A stretch of DNA of 64,000 bases from Tessaracoccus aquimaris. Its GTDB lineage: Bacteria > Actinomycetota > Actinomycetes > Propionibacteriales > Propionibacteriaceae. Each line of letters starts with the position of its first letter. Position 1 is the stretch's first letter. Location of the stretch: assembly GCF_001997345.1 (NCBI RefSeq), contig NZ_CP019606.1:3100001-3164000 (forward strand). The letters run 5' to 3'. This document shows, in pieces, positions 9,975 through 18,094 of the stretch. The notes below the pieces were generated by a model, which was not told where the DNA came from, did no database searches, and saw nothing but the letters and a program-made list of their open reading frames with translations. Position numbers and translations under genes: made by a program.

Positions 9975-11326
9975 GGGGACTGTCAGCAAAACGGTGGATC
10001 TGGGACTGGCCTGACCGAAAGGAAGGGCTATGAGCCAGACCATCGAGATGATCGATCCTGTGACGGGAGAGATCATCGATCAGCAACAGATCGCCGAGCA
10101 GCTGCTTGCGCAGGCGAAGGAGCAGGGCGTCAGCCTCGTGGGGCCGGGAGGCCTGCTGGGCGGGCTGACGAAGACCGTGCTCGAGACCGCGCTCGAGGCG
10201 GAGATGACCGAGCATCTCGGCTATGAGAAGCACGCGTCATCGAACGGCGAGAACGCGCGCAACGGGACCCGGTCCAAGACCGTGCTCACCGAGGTCGGTG
10301 CCGTCGAGATCGACGTGCCGAGAGATCGTGACGGGTCGTTCCAGCCGAAGATCGTGCGCAAGCGGCAGCGGCGGTTGGACGGGATCGACGAGATTGTCCT
10401 GTCGCTGACCGCGCGCGGGCTGACGACTGGTGAGGTCGCGGCGCACTTCGACGACGTCTACGGGGCGAGTGTCAGCAAGGACACGATCTCGAAGATCACC
10501 GACAAGGTGATCGAGGAGATGACCGAGTGGCAGAACCGTCCACTGGACCGGGTCTACCCGGTGGTGTTCATCGACGCGATCGTGGTGAAGGTCCGGGACG
10601 GGCAGGTGCGCAACAAGCCGTTCTACGTCGCCGTCGGCGTCACCACGGCCGGGGAGCGCGACATCCTCGGGATCTGGGCCGGCGATGTCGGCGAGGGCGC
10701 GAAGTTCTGGCTGGGCGTGCTCACCGAGATCAAGAACCGCGGTGTCGAGGACGTGTGCATCGTGGTCTGCGACGGGCTGAAGGGCTTGCCGGAGTCGATC
10801 ACCACGACGTGGGAGCTCGCGGTCGTGCAGACGTGCATTATCCACCTGATCCGCAACACGTTCCGCTTCGCGTCGCGCAAGTACTGGGACCAGATCGCCC
10901 GTGACCTGCGCCCTGTCTACACCGCGCCGACCGAAGCCGCCGCGAAGGCGAGGTTCGAGGAGTTCGCCGAGAAGTGGTGCACGATGTATCCCGCGATCCG
11001 CAAGCTCTGGGAGAACGCCTGGACGGAGTTCATCCCGTTCCTGGACTACGACGTCGAGATCCGCCGCATCATCTGCAGCACCAACGCGATCGAGTCCCTC
11101 AACGCCCGCTACCGCCGCGCGGTCAGGGCGCGTGGGCACTTCCCGAACGACGCCGCCGCGTTGAAGTGCCTCTACCTCGTGACTCGGTCGCTTGACCCCA
11201 CCGGCAGGGGTCGGGCACGCTGGGTGACGAGGTGGAAGCCCGCACTCAACGCCTTCGCGATCACCTTCGAAGGCCGAATCAACTGAAATGCGCCAGACCA
11301 GATCCACCGTTAATCTGACACACCCC
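9975..11326 (+). mobile_element. IS256-family insertion sequence
   Basis: Both ends share the inverted motif AACGGTGGATCTGG preceded by TGTCAG and four G residues: from 9975 on the plus strand, and on the minus strand ending at 11326. A full-length transposase lies between. The flanking eight bases (GTCGGAAC on the left, ATCTGGGG on the right) do not match, so no target duplication is visible. A deletion or recombination next to the element is a likely cause. It sits at the 3' end of the ApeA-like gene, upstream of the YobI-type gene. Confidence 0.85.
10030..11286 (+). CDS. IS256-family (mutator-type) transposase
   Basis: A 418-residue transposase of the IS256/MULE group. Visible family blocks include ALEAEMTEHLGYEKH near residue 60, the catalytic region YPVVFIDAIVVKVRDG (first Asp), DVCIVVCDGLKGLPESI (second Asp) and STNAIESLNARYRRAVRARG (Glu). 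The start at 10030 follows an AAGGAAGGG ribosome site. The frame is intact. The product would act on its own terminal repeats and is unrelated to the genes around it. Confidence 0.95.
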   Translation: MSQTIEMIDPVTGEIIDQQQIAEQLLAQAKEQGVSLVGPGGLLGGLTKTVLETALEAEMTEHLGYEKHASSNGENARNGTRSKTVLTEVGAVEIDVPRDRDGSFQPKIVRKRQRRLDGIDEIVLSLTARGLTTGEVAAHFDDVYGASVSKDTISKITDKVIEEMTEWQNRPLDRVYPVVFIDAIVVKVRDGQVRNKPFYVAVGVTTAGERDILGIWAGDVGEGAKFWLGVLTEIKNRGVEDVCIVVCDGLKGLPESITTTWELAVVQTCIIHLIRNTFRFASRKYWDQIARDLRPVYTAPTEAAAKARFEEFAEKWCTMYPAIRKLWENAWTEFIPFLDYDVEIRRIICSTNAIESLNARYRRAVRARGHFPNDAAALKCLYLVTRSLDPTGRGRARWVTRWKPALNAFAITFEGRIN

Positions 11327-12729
11327 ATCTGGGGGTGCTCCACAACTACCTCGCGTTGGCGCTCTGACGGCACCCCCAGTTCATGCAGGAGATTCAGGAT
11401 CACTATCGCGGTCGTCACCTCGGTGAGCGCGTGCAGTTCCTCAACAGAGTGCTTGGGCGTCTGGCCCTCGTGCGCGAACGAGTTTCGAGCCCTTGTGGTC
11501 CGACCTGCCCAATTTTCTACGTCTGGCAAGAGCCTGTTGACTGCTTCCTGATCAATTCGGCTGGCCAGCGCCATCAGCCTGTCACGAAGAGTGGGTTCGT
11601 TTCGAAGTGCCGACTTGATCGCGGTGTGGTACTCGTCGGGCGCATGGTCTAGCAGCTTGTCGCGCACCCTCCGGAACTCATCCTCGGGAAAGGGCCTGCC
11701 TCCGAGGCCCAGGCTGCGGTGCAGCACCTCTGCCGCCCCGACCGCAGCCATGAGGTTGCTCTCCACATACTTCGCGGGTGCATAACGCAGCCCTAGGACC
11801 ATATTCGTCGCCGCCCGAACGCGCGCGTGGACGTGACACCACCGCGGCACTACGTCCTCGAATGGAAGGCTGGCACAGGTGAAGAGCGCACTGTGTTGGT
11901 CCAAGGCACGGGCATCACTCCTAGCACGAACGGTCCCTCGATAGATGAGGTCTGCCGGCTGGCGCGACCGGGTGAGACCCTGGGTGGAGATGCCGTCTTC
12001 AGCTCGCCGCAACTGAACCCAGAGCAACCCCGAAGCTCTGTGGGTTGCGAGCGAGACCAAGTCCTGGATCTGGCTCACCACCTCCAAAGCTTTCTCTAGG
12101 GAGAAGGGCGACGCCGGCGTGACTCGAACGGACACAACATCCCAGAAGCCGCCAGCTTGCCTGCCCCTACTCCGCTCTAGGAACTTTGTCCCGAACGTGT
12201 GCCCCAAACGAAACTCTGTACCCTCAACTACCACCGCAGGAACCTCGACCGGCCCGGCCGAGACGCACCCAAGACTCTCGTCCTGCCTCCACGACATTTC
12301 AATTGCGCTTGATGCGCTCCACAGACCGAGGTCCTCCACCGAAAACTCGACGGACGAGAACACTTCTTCATCCCTGCCAGTGAGGTGGGCACCCATCACA
12401 GCGAAAACTGGTCTTGCGGTTTGGATGTCGGGGCTCTGGACTGGCCCGCCGAATGACCTCTTCGTTCCCATCGGAAGAACGTCAAGAAGGGTTACCTCAC
12501 GACGCTCAGCAGCACCATGGATCACAGGCCAGGCTTCCACAAACTGGTCGTACGCAGTGAGACCGTTCGAGAGTTGCGACGTATTACGCTCTGGGAGGGA
12601 GCCGATCAAAGCCAGCGAAAGGCCAACATCTGGATCGTAACGAAGCGTGCCCGGGACTTTATCCTCAGGCTCGTCCGCCAACCACCAAAGACCTGACGTC
12701 TCGAAGGGTTCGTCGAGCTTCGTGAACAT
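11327..12729 (-). CDS. ApeA-like HEPN-domain defence protein, 3' end replaced by IS256
   Basis: The start at 12729 follows a GAGGAG site and lies 37 bp after the upstream nuclease gene, which suggests an operon. About 467 residues are native. The N-terminal half (ETSGLWWLADEPEDKVPGTL onward) resembles the ApeA N-terminal domain. The C-terminal part carries a HEPN RNase-type motif, RNSFAH (R-x4-H), in TTRARNSFAHEGQ. ApeA-type proteins are known single-gene abortive-infection systems; assignment here is by pattern only. The native frame ends at the IS256 junction after VVVEHPQM. Reading continues antisense through most of the insertion sequence to 10237, so the last residues are replaced by a long spurious tail, which may inactivate the protein. 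Confidence 0.7.
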
Positions 12730-12766
12730 GGGCTCCTCACTAGCCTTCAGGCGGGTGCCAAATGCA

Positions 12767-13570
12767 TCATGAGTCCCCAGCCGTGAGGCGTTGGAAGAAC
12801 TGCTGGGCACGACGTCTCTCGACCTGGGGATCGGTCGTCTGAATGAACTCCGTGGCGTTGAACCCGTCCCCTCGCCTTCGGTTCTGAGGTGGCTCCAGCC
12901 CTTCGATCAACAAGGCTTCCATCGTGGCGACTAACATCTCGACGGCGAAGTTTCCCGTCGGCACGAAACCTAGACTTCCGTCGTCGGCAACAGCGCGCAC
13001 CCCGAACCACGAGAATCGATCCCATCGGCCAGTGAGTCGGTCGCGAGTGTGGTCCCATAGGCGAGGACCCAGCCGCGGTTCGGTCGAGCGACCAACGTAG
13101 ATGACTCTGTCTCCGGCATACAGGATGTAAACGCCCACCTGCTCCGCGAAGTTGATGGGTTGGGCGGCCTTAAGTTGGGCGCCGAGCAGAGCCTGTCCCC
13201 GTTGATCCCAGTCAACCTCGTCACGACGCCAAAACATGCCGAAGGCGTTGAGGAACCCGGTCTCTTCCACGTCGCCCCCAGAAGATGCTGTGGGCGGTGC
13301 TTCAGCACCCGTCGCTGGCTTTCCAGAATCGGGACGCATGGTCTGGGGCGGAAGCTCCGAGACCAGGGTGTAGACCCCTCGATCAACGCGCGCCAGTTCG
13401 CTCTGCATGTACATCGAGATCGTCGCCGCAACCGTCGCGGCGGGAGTAGCGCCTCCTTGCTGCCGTAGTCCGTTGTCAAGGATGCGCTGAGCGATCTCTG
13501 AGTAATGGAGGGGCTCCTTCGCATCCGCAAGCACCTTGATGATTGCGCGACGCCAAGGCATGTCTCTCAT
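12767..13570 (-). CDS. HARE-HTH and GIY-YIG nuclease fusion protein
   Basis: A 267-residue protein. Residues 1-70 (WRRAIIKVLADAKEPLHYSE to RVDRGVYTL) match the HARE-HTH winged-helix pattern found in restriction enzymes and chromatin proteins. From about residue 140, GVYILYAG and VIYVGRS form the GIY-YIG signature, followed by RLGPRLWDHTRDRL and a catalytic-type glutamate near EALLIEGLEPPQNRR. This pairing suggests a nuclease that recognises modified or foreign DNA. It precedes the ApeA-like gene on the same strand, and both lie behind the conjugation genes as defence cargo. An alternative start is the Met three codons in. The biological role is inferred. Confidence 0.75.
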   Translation of the reverse strand: MRDMPWRRAIIKVLADAKEPLHYSEIAQRILDNGLRQQGGATPAATVAATISMYMQSELARVDRGVYTLVSELPPQTMRPDSGKPATGAEAPPTASSGGDVEETGFLNAFGMFWRRDEVDWDQRGQALLGAQLKAAQPINFAEQVGVYILYAGDRVIYVGRSTEPRLGPRLWDHTRDRLTGRWDRFSWFGVRAVADDGSLGFVPTGNFAVEMLVATMEALLIEGLEPPQNRRRGDGFNATEFIQTTDPQVERRRAQQFFQRLTAGDS

Positions 13571-14324
13571 GAAGACGACTCTAGACGACTACAACAGCCG
13601 AAATGCTGCCTCTGGAAAGGGGTCAGCCGCCATCGTCAAATAGGTGCCGGCCCGATGTCTTCAGCGAGTGGCACCTCACGGGTTGAGGTTTCGGGACCTT
13701 AGCCAGATGAGTGGGTCGAGCCGGGATTTCCGCACGGTGATCTCGAGGTGGAGGTGTGCGCCTGAGACGTTGCCGGTGGCGCCGACGGCCCCGATGACCT
13801 CACCAGCGTGAACGGTCTGCCCAACCGTGACGAGGATGCGGGATTGGTGGGCGTAGAGGAGTTCTGTTCCGTCGGTGGTGGTGAGCACGGTTCTGAGACC
13901 GTAGGCGCCGGTGCGGGTGATGCGGGTGATGGTGCCGGCGGTGATGGCTTTGAGGGGTGTGCCGGTGGGGGCGGCGAAGTCGAGGCCGGTGTGGCTGGCG
14001 GCCCAGTAGGTCCCTTTCTGGCCGTAGCGCGCGGTGAGGCGGTAGGTGTCGAGCGGTAGCACGAACCGGCCGGTGGCCGGTGGGCTGGTGTTGCCGTGGA
14101 CGGAGATGTGGACGTGGTCGAGGTGTGAGGCGCTGGGGTCGGGTCCGGTGTAGCAGGAGGCGGTGGTGCCGCATCGGCGCCAGCCTTCGTCGGTGCGGTT
14201 GGTGGACCAGAGGTGTTCGCGCCAGATGACGTAGGTCACTCCTAGACCTGTGGCGTTCGCCTTGGCCCATTCTGCGATCTCGGTGCCGAGGCTGATGCCT
14301 TGGGGGGTGTCCCTATGTTGCGTG

Positions 14325-15551
14325 TCAAGCCGCGAGGGACTGTTTCGAGGGTTCGGAGGCTCGGTAGGTTTCCTGGTTGCGGAGCATGGCGTAGAGGACG
14401 TCGCAGCGGCGTCGGGATAGGCAAATGAGGGCGGCGTTGTGCTTCTTGCCCTGGGCTCGTTTCCGGTCGTAGTAGGCCCGGCTGATGGGGTCGGATCGCA
14501 AGGCGGCGAACGAGGACAGGAACAGGGCGCGTTTGAGGTGCTTGTTGCCTGAGCGGGCTGGGAACTCGCCCCGGATGCTGGTGCCTGAGCGGCGGGTGAC
14601 GGGTGCCAGGCCGGCGTAGGCGGCCAGGTGTCCGGCGGTCGGGAAGGCGGCGGCGTCTCCGACGTCGAGGAGGATCCGGGCTGCGGTCCTGACCCCGACG
14701 CCTGGCATCGAGGTCAGGACCGGGGCAAGAGGGTGCGCATCAACGACCTTCTCGATCTGGGCCGCGAGCTGGCTGCGCTGATCCAGCGTCTGCCGCAGGG
14801 TCGCCGCGAGCTGGGGCAGTACCTGTTCGGCCGCGGCAGTGCCGGCCACGACCACGCTCTGCTCACTCAAGGCCTTCCCGATCGCATCGGCGAAGGCCTG
14901 CGCGCCACGCGGGTTGGCTTTCGTGATAATTCGCAGCAACCTGGATGGGGTCGCCTTGCCGATGCCCTGGGGGCCGCCCAGGTGCTCGATGACCGCGAGC
15001 CCCGCCTTGGTGCTCAACTTGGGTCCGAGGACGCGTTCGAGTGCCGGATGGATCTGGGTGAGCAGGCCGCGGATCCGGTTCGTCAGGCGGGTTGCCTCGG
15101 CGGCGAGGTCCTCGTCGAACCCGACCAGCACCTTCAGCTCCGCAAGGGTTTCCTCGCCGAGGTCGACCCGGCGCAGGGTGTGGGGCATGGTCCGGGCGGC
15201 ATCGGCGATGATGAACGCGTCGCGGGCGTCGGTCTTCGCGTTGCCCGGGTGGAGGTCAGCGATCCGGCGCATCGCCAGCCCGGGCAGGTAGGCAACCTGG
15301 ATCCCCATCGACGAGGCGACCGCGATCGGCAAGGCTCCGATCGTGTTGGGCTGGTCGACCACGACCAGGACCCGGCCATGGGCCAGCAGGCTGGTGAACA
15401 ACTCCTCGAGTCGGGCCTGGTCCTGCGGCAGTGGCTTGTCGGCGATCCTTCTTCCGGCAGCATCGAGCGCGCAGGCGTGGTGGGCCTGCTTGCCCACGTC
15501 GAGCCCGCACCAAACGTTGAAGCCGATGTCTTGTTCCATGACGAGCATCAT
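14325..15551 (-). CDS. IS110-family transposase (DEDD recombinase)
   Basis: A 408-residue protein. The N-terminal RuvC-like domain shows VWCGLDVGKQAHHACAL, a glutamine-rich middle and NAKTDARDAFIIADAAR (DEDD acidic residues). The C-terminal Transposase_20 region shows PVLTSMPGVGVRTAARIL, HLAAYAGLAPVTRRSGTSI and the conserved serine region GNKHLKRALFLSSFAAL. This is the standard two-domain order of IS110 recombinases, which join DNA without flanking duplications. The gene is intact. Three in-frame ATGs (15551, 15548, 15539) leave the exact start open. Confidence 0.93.
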   Translation of the reverse strand: MMLVMEQDIGFNVWCGLDVGKQAHHACALDAAGRRIADKPLPQDQARLEELFTSLLAHGRVLVVVDQPNTIGALPIAVASSMGIQVAYLPGLAMRRIADLHPGNAKTDARDAFIIADAARTMPHTLRRVDLGEETLAELKVLVGFDEDLAAEATRLTNRIRGLLTQIHPALERVLGPKLSTKAGLAVIEHLGGPQGIGKATPSRLLRIITKANPRGAQAFADAIGKALSEQSVVVAGTAAAEQVLPQLAATLRQTLDQRSQLAAQIEKVVDAHPLAPVLTSMPGVGVRTAARILLDVGDAAAFPTAGHLAAYAGLAPVTRRSGTSIRGEFPARSGNKHLKRALFLSSFAALRSDPISRAYYDRKRAQGKKHNAALICLSRRRCDVLYAMLRNQETYRASEPSKQSLAA

Positions 15552-15769
15552 CCTTTCATCGATGGTGACGGTCGTCGTGGGATGGTGAAGCGTCAGCTGC
15601 CGGCATCCACGTTACGAAGAGACCTCACAAGGGCCGTGTCCCTATCAGCGGTCACCCGACGCCACCAGACCCGGTGACAACACCCCCCGGATCATCAACG
15701 ACAGGGGCAGTAAGTCATGCCGGGCCCGGCGACCGTCGCCCCATCAACTGGGGCTACCAACAAGGTAAC
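15552..15769 (-). ncRNA. Possible IS110 bridge RNA region
   Basis: The 218-bp non-coding end upstream of the IS110 recombinase is where IS110-group elements encode a bridge RNA that pairs with donor and target DNA (established for the family). The segment shows stem-forming sequence (GTCACC ... GGTGAC around 15650-15678). It also holds CACCCCCC at 15681-15688, which matches the CACCCCCC spanning the target core on the minus strand. No RNA ends can be read directly; the call rests on position and this match. Confidence 0.4.
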
Positions 15770-16604
15770 GGGTGCGGTAGTTGGGGATCATGATGTCGAC
15801 GGCGCGGCCGGTGCCGTGGTCGCGTGGGTCTCCGGGTCGGACGCCGAGGAGAGTGACTTGAGGCCAGCGGGCGTGGACGCATCGCATCACCCGCAGTGCG
15901 TCGGGGGTTTGCCCGGTTTCGGCGCGCAGCCCGGTGGGTGGGCAGTTGAGGGCTGGGTCGAGGGTGCCGCAGAGGATCCCGCCGGCTGGCTGGTTGGTGA
16001 AGCGGGCGACGAGGGTGCGGGCGAGGGGTTCGTGGCGGGCGTAGGCGTCGGGGTAGGCGCTGATCTGGACGGCTTGGGCTGCTTGGGCGACGGTGAGGGT
16101 TTCCCAGTGGTCGATGTTGACTAGCCCGGGGATGTGCCATCCGCTGCGGGTGGTGTGGCCGGTGAAGAAGGTGCGGGCTTGGTAGGTGTCGTCGGCGAGG
16201 ATCCGTAGGTTCTCTGCTTGGGTGGCGCCGTCGGCGTACCACCCGACTAGTGAGCGTTGCTGGAACAGCCCAAAGTCGCCGTCTCGGTTGGGGCCGGCCA
16301 TCGCGGCGGGGTTGGCGCCGAGGCTGGATTCCTGCATGGCTGTCGCGATCCCGACGATCGCGCCGTGGGGTCCGGTTCCGACCTCGAGGCTGACTTGGTA
16401 GATCAGCTGTGCCCGGGCCATCTGGGCGATGTCGAGCTGCACACCTTCCACGGCATCGCCGGTGAACGTTGTGTTGAGGCAGTGGGCGTTGAGGTCGTAG
16501 GTCTGGGCTTGGGGTGCGATGAGGGCGCCGCTGAACAGCACGATGATCCCGAGTGGTGCGAGCAGCAGGATCCCGGCGATGGCAGCGATGAGGGTCTTCA
16601 TGTC

Positions 16605-18086
16605 TCAGGTGATTGCTTGGTTGGTGTCGGTGAGCGGGAGCTCGAGGTCTGGGTGGAGGGTGAGGTGGACTTTGTGGAGGCGGGGTCCGACGGCGACGAG
16701 GGCTCGGCCTTTGCTGCCCATGGCCCAGCCGGTGACGGTGTCGCGGGCGATGGGTCCTAGTTCGAGGAGTTGTTCGAGGTCGTCGGCGACTTCGGCGTCC
16801 TGACCGAAGAGGACTTTGATGTCGCCGAGGTGGAGGAGGTCTTGGGCGATCTGTTGGGCTTGGGAGCCGGTGTGGCCGGCGCCGAGGTAGTCGGAGGGTT
16901 TGTGGGCGTTGGCGATCTCGATGTCGCCGTGGGAGCGGGACAGGCGCAGGTCGGCGTCGAAGGAGGCCACTGCGCTGGTGCCCAGGCGCAGTTGTCGCCA
17001 GACTTCGTCGCGGACGTTGATGCGTCGCCTGCCGCCGGCTTGGCGCATGGCGGTTCCCCACGAGTTGAGGCACATCAGGGCCATGCCGATGGCGTCGTCG
17101 CCGAGGGGTTCGAGGCGCGACAGGGACAGGGATTGGATGGGGGCGGTCCAGTCGATGGTGATGGTGGTGGGGGCGTCGAAGATCCCGGCCATGGCCCCGG
17201 AGATGAGTTGGGCGACGGCGTCGCGGAGGAGGCGGGTGTCGCGCAGGAACTCTTCCCGGTTCGCGTAGCGGAGGTCGTCGATGAGGGTGGGGTCGGGGGA
17301 TTGGAGGGCGTGCCAGATCTGGCCGATGACGATCGGGGCGAGTTGACGGGAGTCGGTGGTGGCGTGGGTGAGGTGCTTGAGGACGGTGGTGAGGATCTGT
17401 TCCTCGGTGGGGCCGACTGGAACCTTCTGGTGTCCGATGCTTTGTGAGCCGATGAGGGAGCGCAGCAGGACGACCCAGCGGCCGAAGATGATCGCTGTGC
17501 GGCGGCGGTGCTCGTCGGCGTCGAGGGTGTCCCAGTCGGCGGCCAGGGGTCCGGGGTCGAGCGGGTTGAGGCGGGCGGGCATGCCGGGGCCGATGGCCCA
17601 GGGTTCGACGCCGAAGTGGCGGCACATGACTTCGTACTCGTCTTTGGGGTCGCCGAGGATGAGGGCTTGGTAGCCGAACGCGAGCATGCGGTTGAGGAAC
17701 GCTTTGACCCAGGCTGATTTCCCTCGTCCGGGTTTGCCGAAGATGAAGATGTTGGGGTTGGTCACGGGGATGGTGTCGTCGAGGACCCAGCCGTGGGGGT
17801 CGACGTAGAAGGTGGTGCCGTTGGCGACGTCGGTGCCCATCGCCGCCCCGGTCGGTGGGAGGGGGCTGGCGGTCAGGAGCGGCCACCAGATCCCCACCTG
17901 ATCGGAGGTCATCCGGTACTGCTTGACGGGTGGCCGTGACGGCACCCACCCCGCCCCAGCCGTGGGCCGGCCGCGCCATGAGGGTGCCGTGGTGAACTCA
18001 CGCCTCGTGGACTCTTTGGGGGTGGGGGTGCGGGTGGGGAGGGTGTGGCCGAAGTCGGATAGGAGGGTGGCGATGGTGCGGGCCAT
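16605..18086 (-). CDS. VirB4-like conjugation ATPase
   Basis: A 493-residue ATP-binding protein of the VirB4/TraC type, which powers type IV secretion and DNA transfer. The P-loop is IFGKPGRGKSAWVKAFLNRM, followed by YQALILGDPKDEYEVMCRHF (Walker B-like region) and the late motif HTGSQAQQIAQDLLHLGDIK. The start at 18086 (MARTIATLLSDFG) lies 8 bp after the stop of the SCO6880-like gene, so the two are translationally close. Upstream in-frame ATG codons overlap that gene and give proline/arginine-rich shadow sequence. The end is 3 bp before the cell-wall hydrolase start. Confidence 0.85.
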   Translation of the reverse strand: MARTIATLLSDFGHTLPTRTPTPKESTRREFTTAPSWRGRPTAGAGWVPSRPPVKQYRMTSDQVGIWWPLLTASPLPPTGAAMGTDVANGTTFYVDPHGWVLDDTIPVTNPNIFIFGKPGRGKSAWVKAFLNRMLAFGYQALILGDPKDEYEVMCRHFGVEPWAIGPGMPARLNPLDPGPLAADWDTLDADEHRRRTAIIFGRWVVLLRSLIGSQSIGHQKVPVGPTEEQILTTVLKHLTHATTDSRQLAPIVIGQIWHALQSPDPTLIDDLRYANREEFLRDTRLLRDAVAQLISGAMAGIFDAPTTITIDWTAPIQSLSLSRLEPLGDDAIGMALMCLNSWGTAMRQAGGRRRINVRDEVWRQLRLGTSAVASFDADLRLSRSHGDIEIANAHKPSDYLGAGHTGSQAQQIAQDLLHLGDIKVLFGQDAEVADDLEQLLELGPIARDTVTGWAMGSKGRALVAVGPRLHKVHLTLHPDLELPLTDTNQAIT

Positions 18087-18094
18087 GTGGGTTC

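Larger units (their letters stand above)
14310..15769 (-). mobile_element. IS110-family insertion sequence
   Basis: About 1,460 bp between two copies of GGGTG (14305-14309 and 15770-15774). The host sequence without it reads TTGGGGGGTGCGGTAG. Removing 1,465 bp restores the hydrolase frame, which fixes the borders well. It contains one transposase gene with only about 15 bp beyond its stop and about 218 bp of non-coding DNA before its start, the layout of the IS110 group. No long terminal inverted repeats are visible, as expected for the family. Confidence 0.9.
13676..16601 (-). pseudogene. Conjugation-associated cell-wall hydrolase (three domains), split by IS110
   Basis: With the IS110 element and one copy of the 5-bp repeat removed, the two halves (15770-16601 and 13676-14309) join in frame as PNYRTPQGISLGTEIAEW and give 486 residues. 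The N-terminus has a membrane or signal segment (AIAGILLLAPLGIIVLFSGA). Next come a lytic-transglycosylase-like region (GIATAMQESSLG ... DFGLFQQR), a DD-carboxypeptidase-like region (DHGTGRAVDIM ... HLDHVHISVHG) and an M23/LytM metallopeptidase (HTGLDFAAPTGTPL ... GAHLHLEI). Such enzymes open peptidoglycan for type IV conjugation machines in Gram-positive bacteria. It follows the VirB4-like gene by 3 bp. As it stands the enzyme is cut between its second-domain motifs. Confidence 0.85.

Noticed and set aside
10237..11326. C-terminal half of the long minus-strand frame covering the IS256 element
   Set aside because: It is antisense to an intact IS256 transposase and reads as low-complexity text; only 11327-12729 is ApeA-like.
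9967..11334. Target duplication for the IS256 element
   Set aside because: The flanks GTCGGAAC and ATCTGGGG do not match, and shifting the ends by a few bases does not create a match.
15754..17979. 741-residue minus-strand frame
   Set aside because: Arginine/proline/histidine-rich shadow of the VirB4-like and hydrolase genes in another frame.
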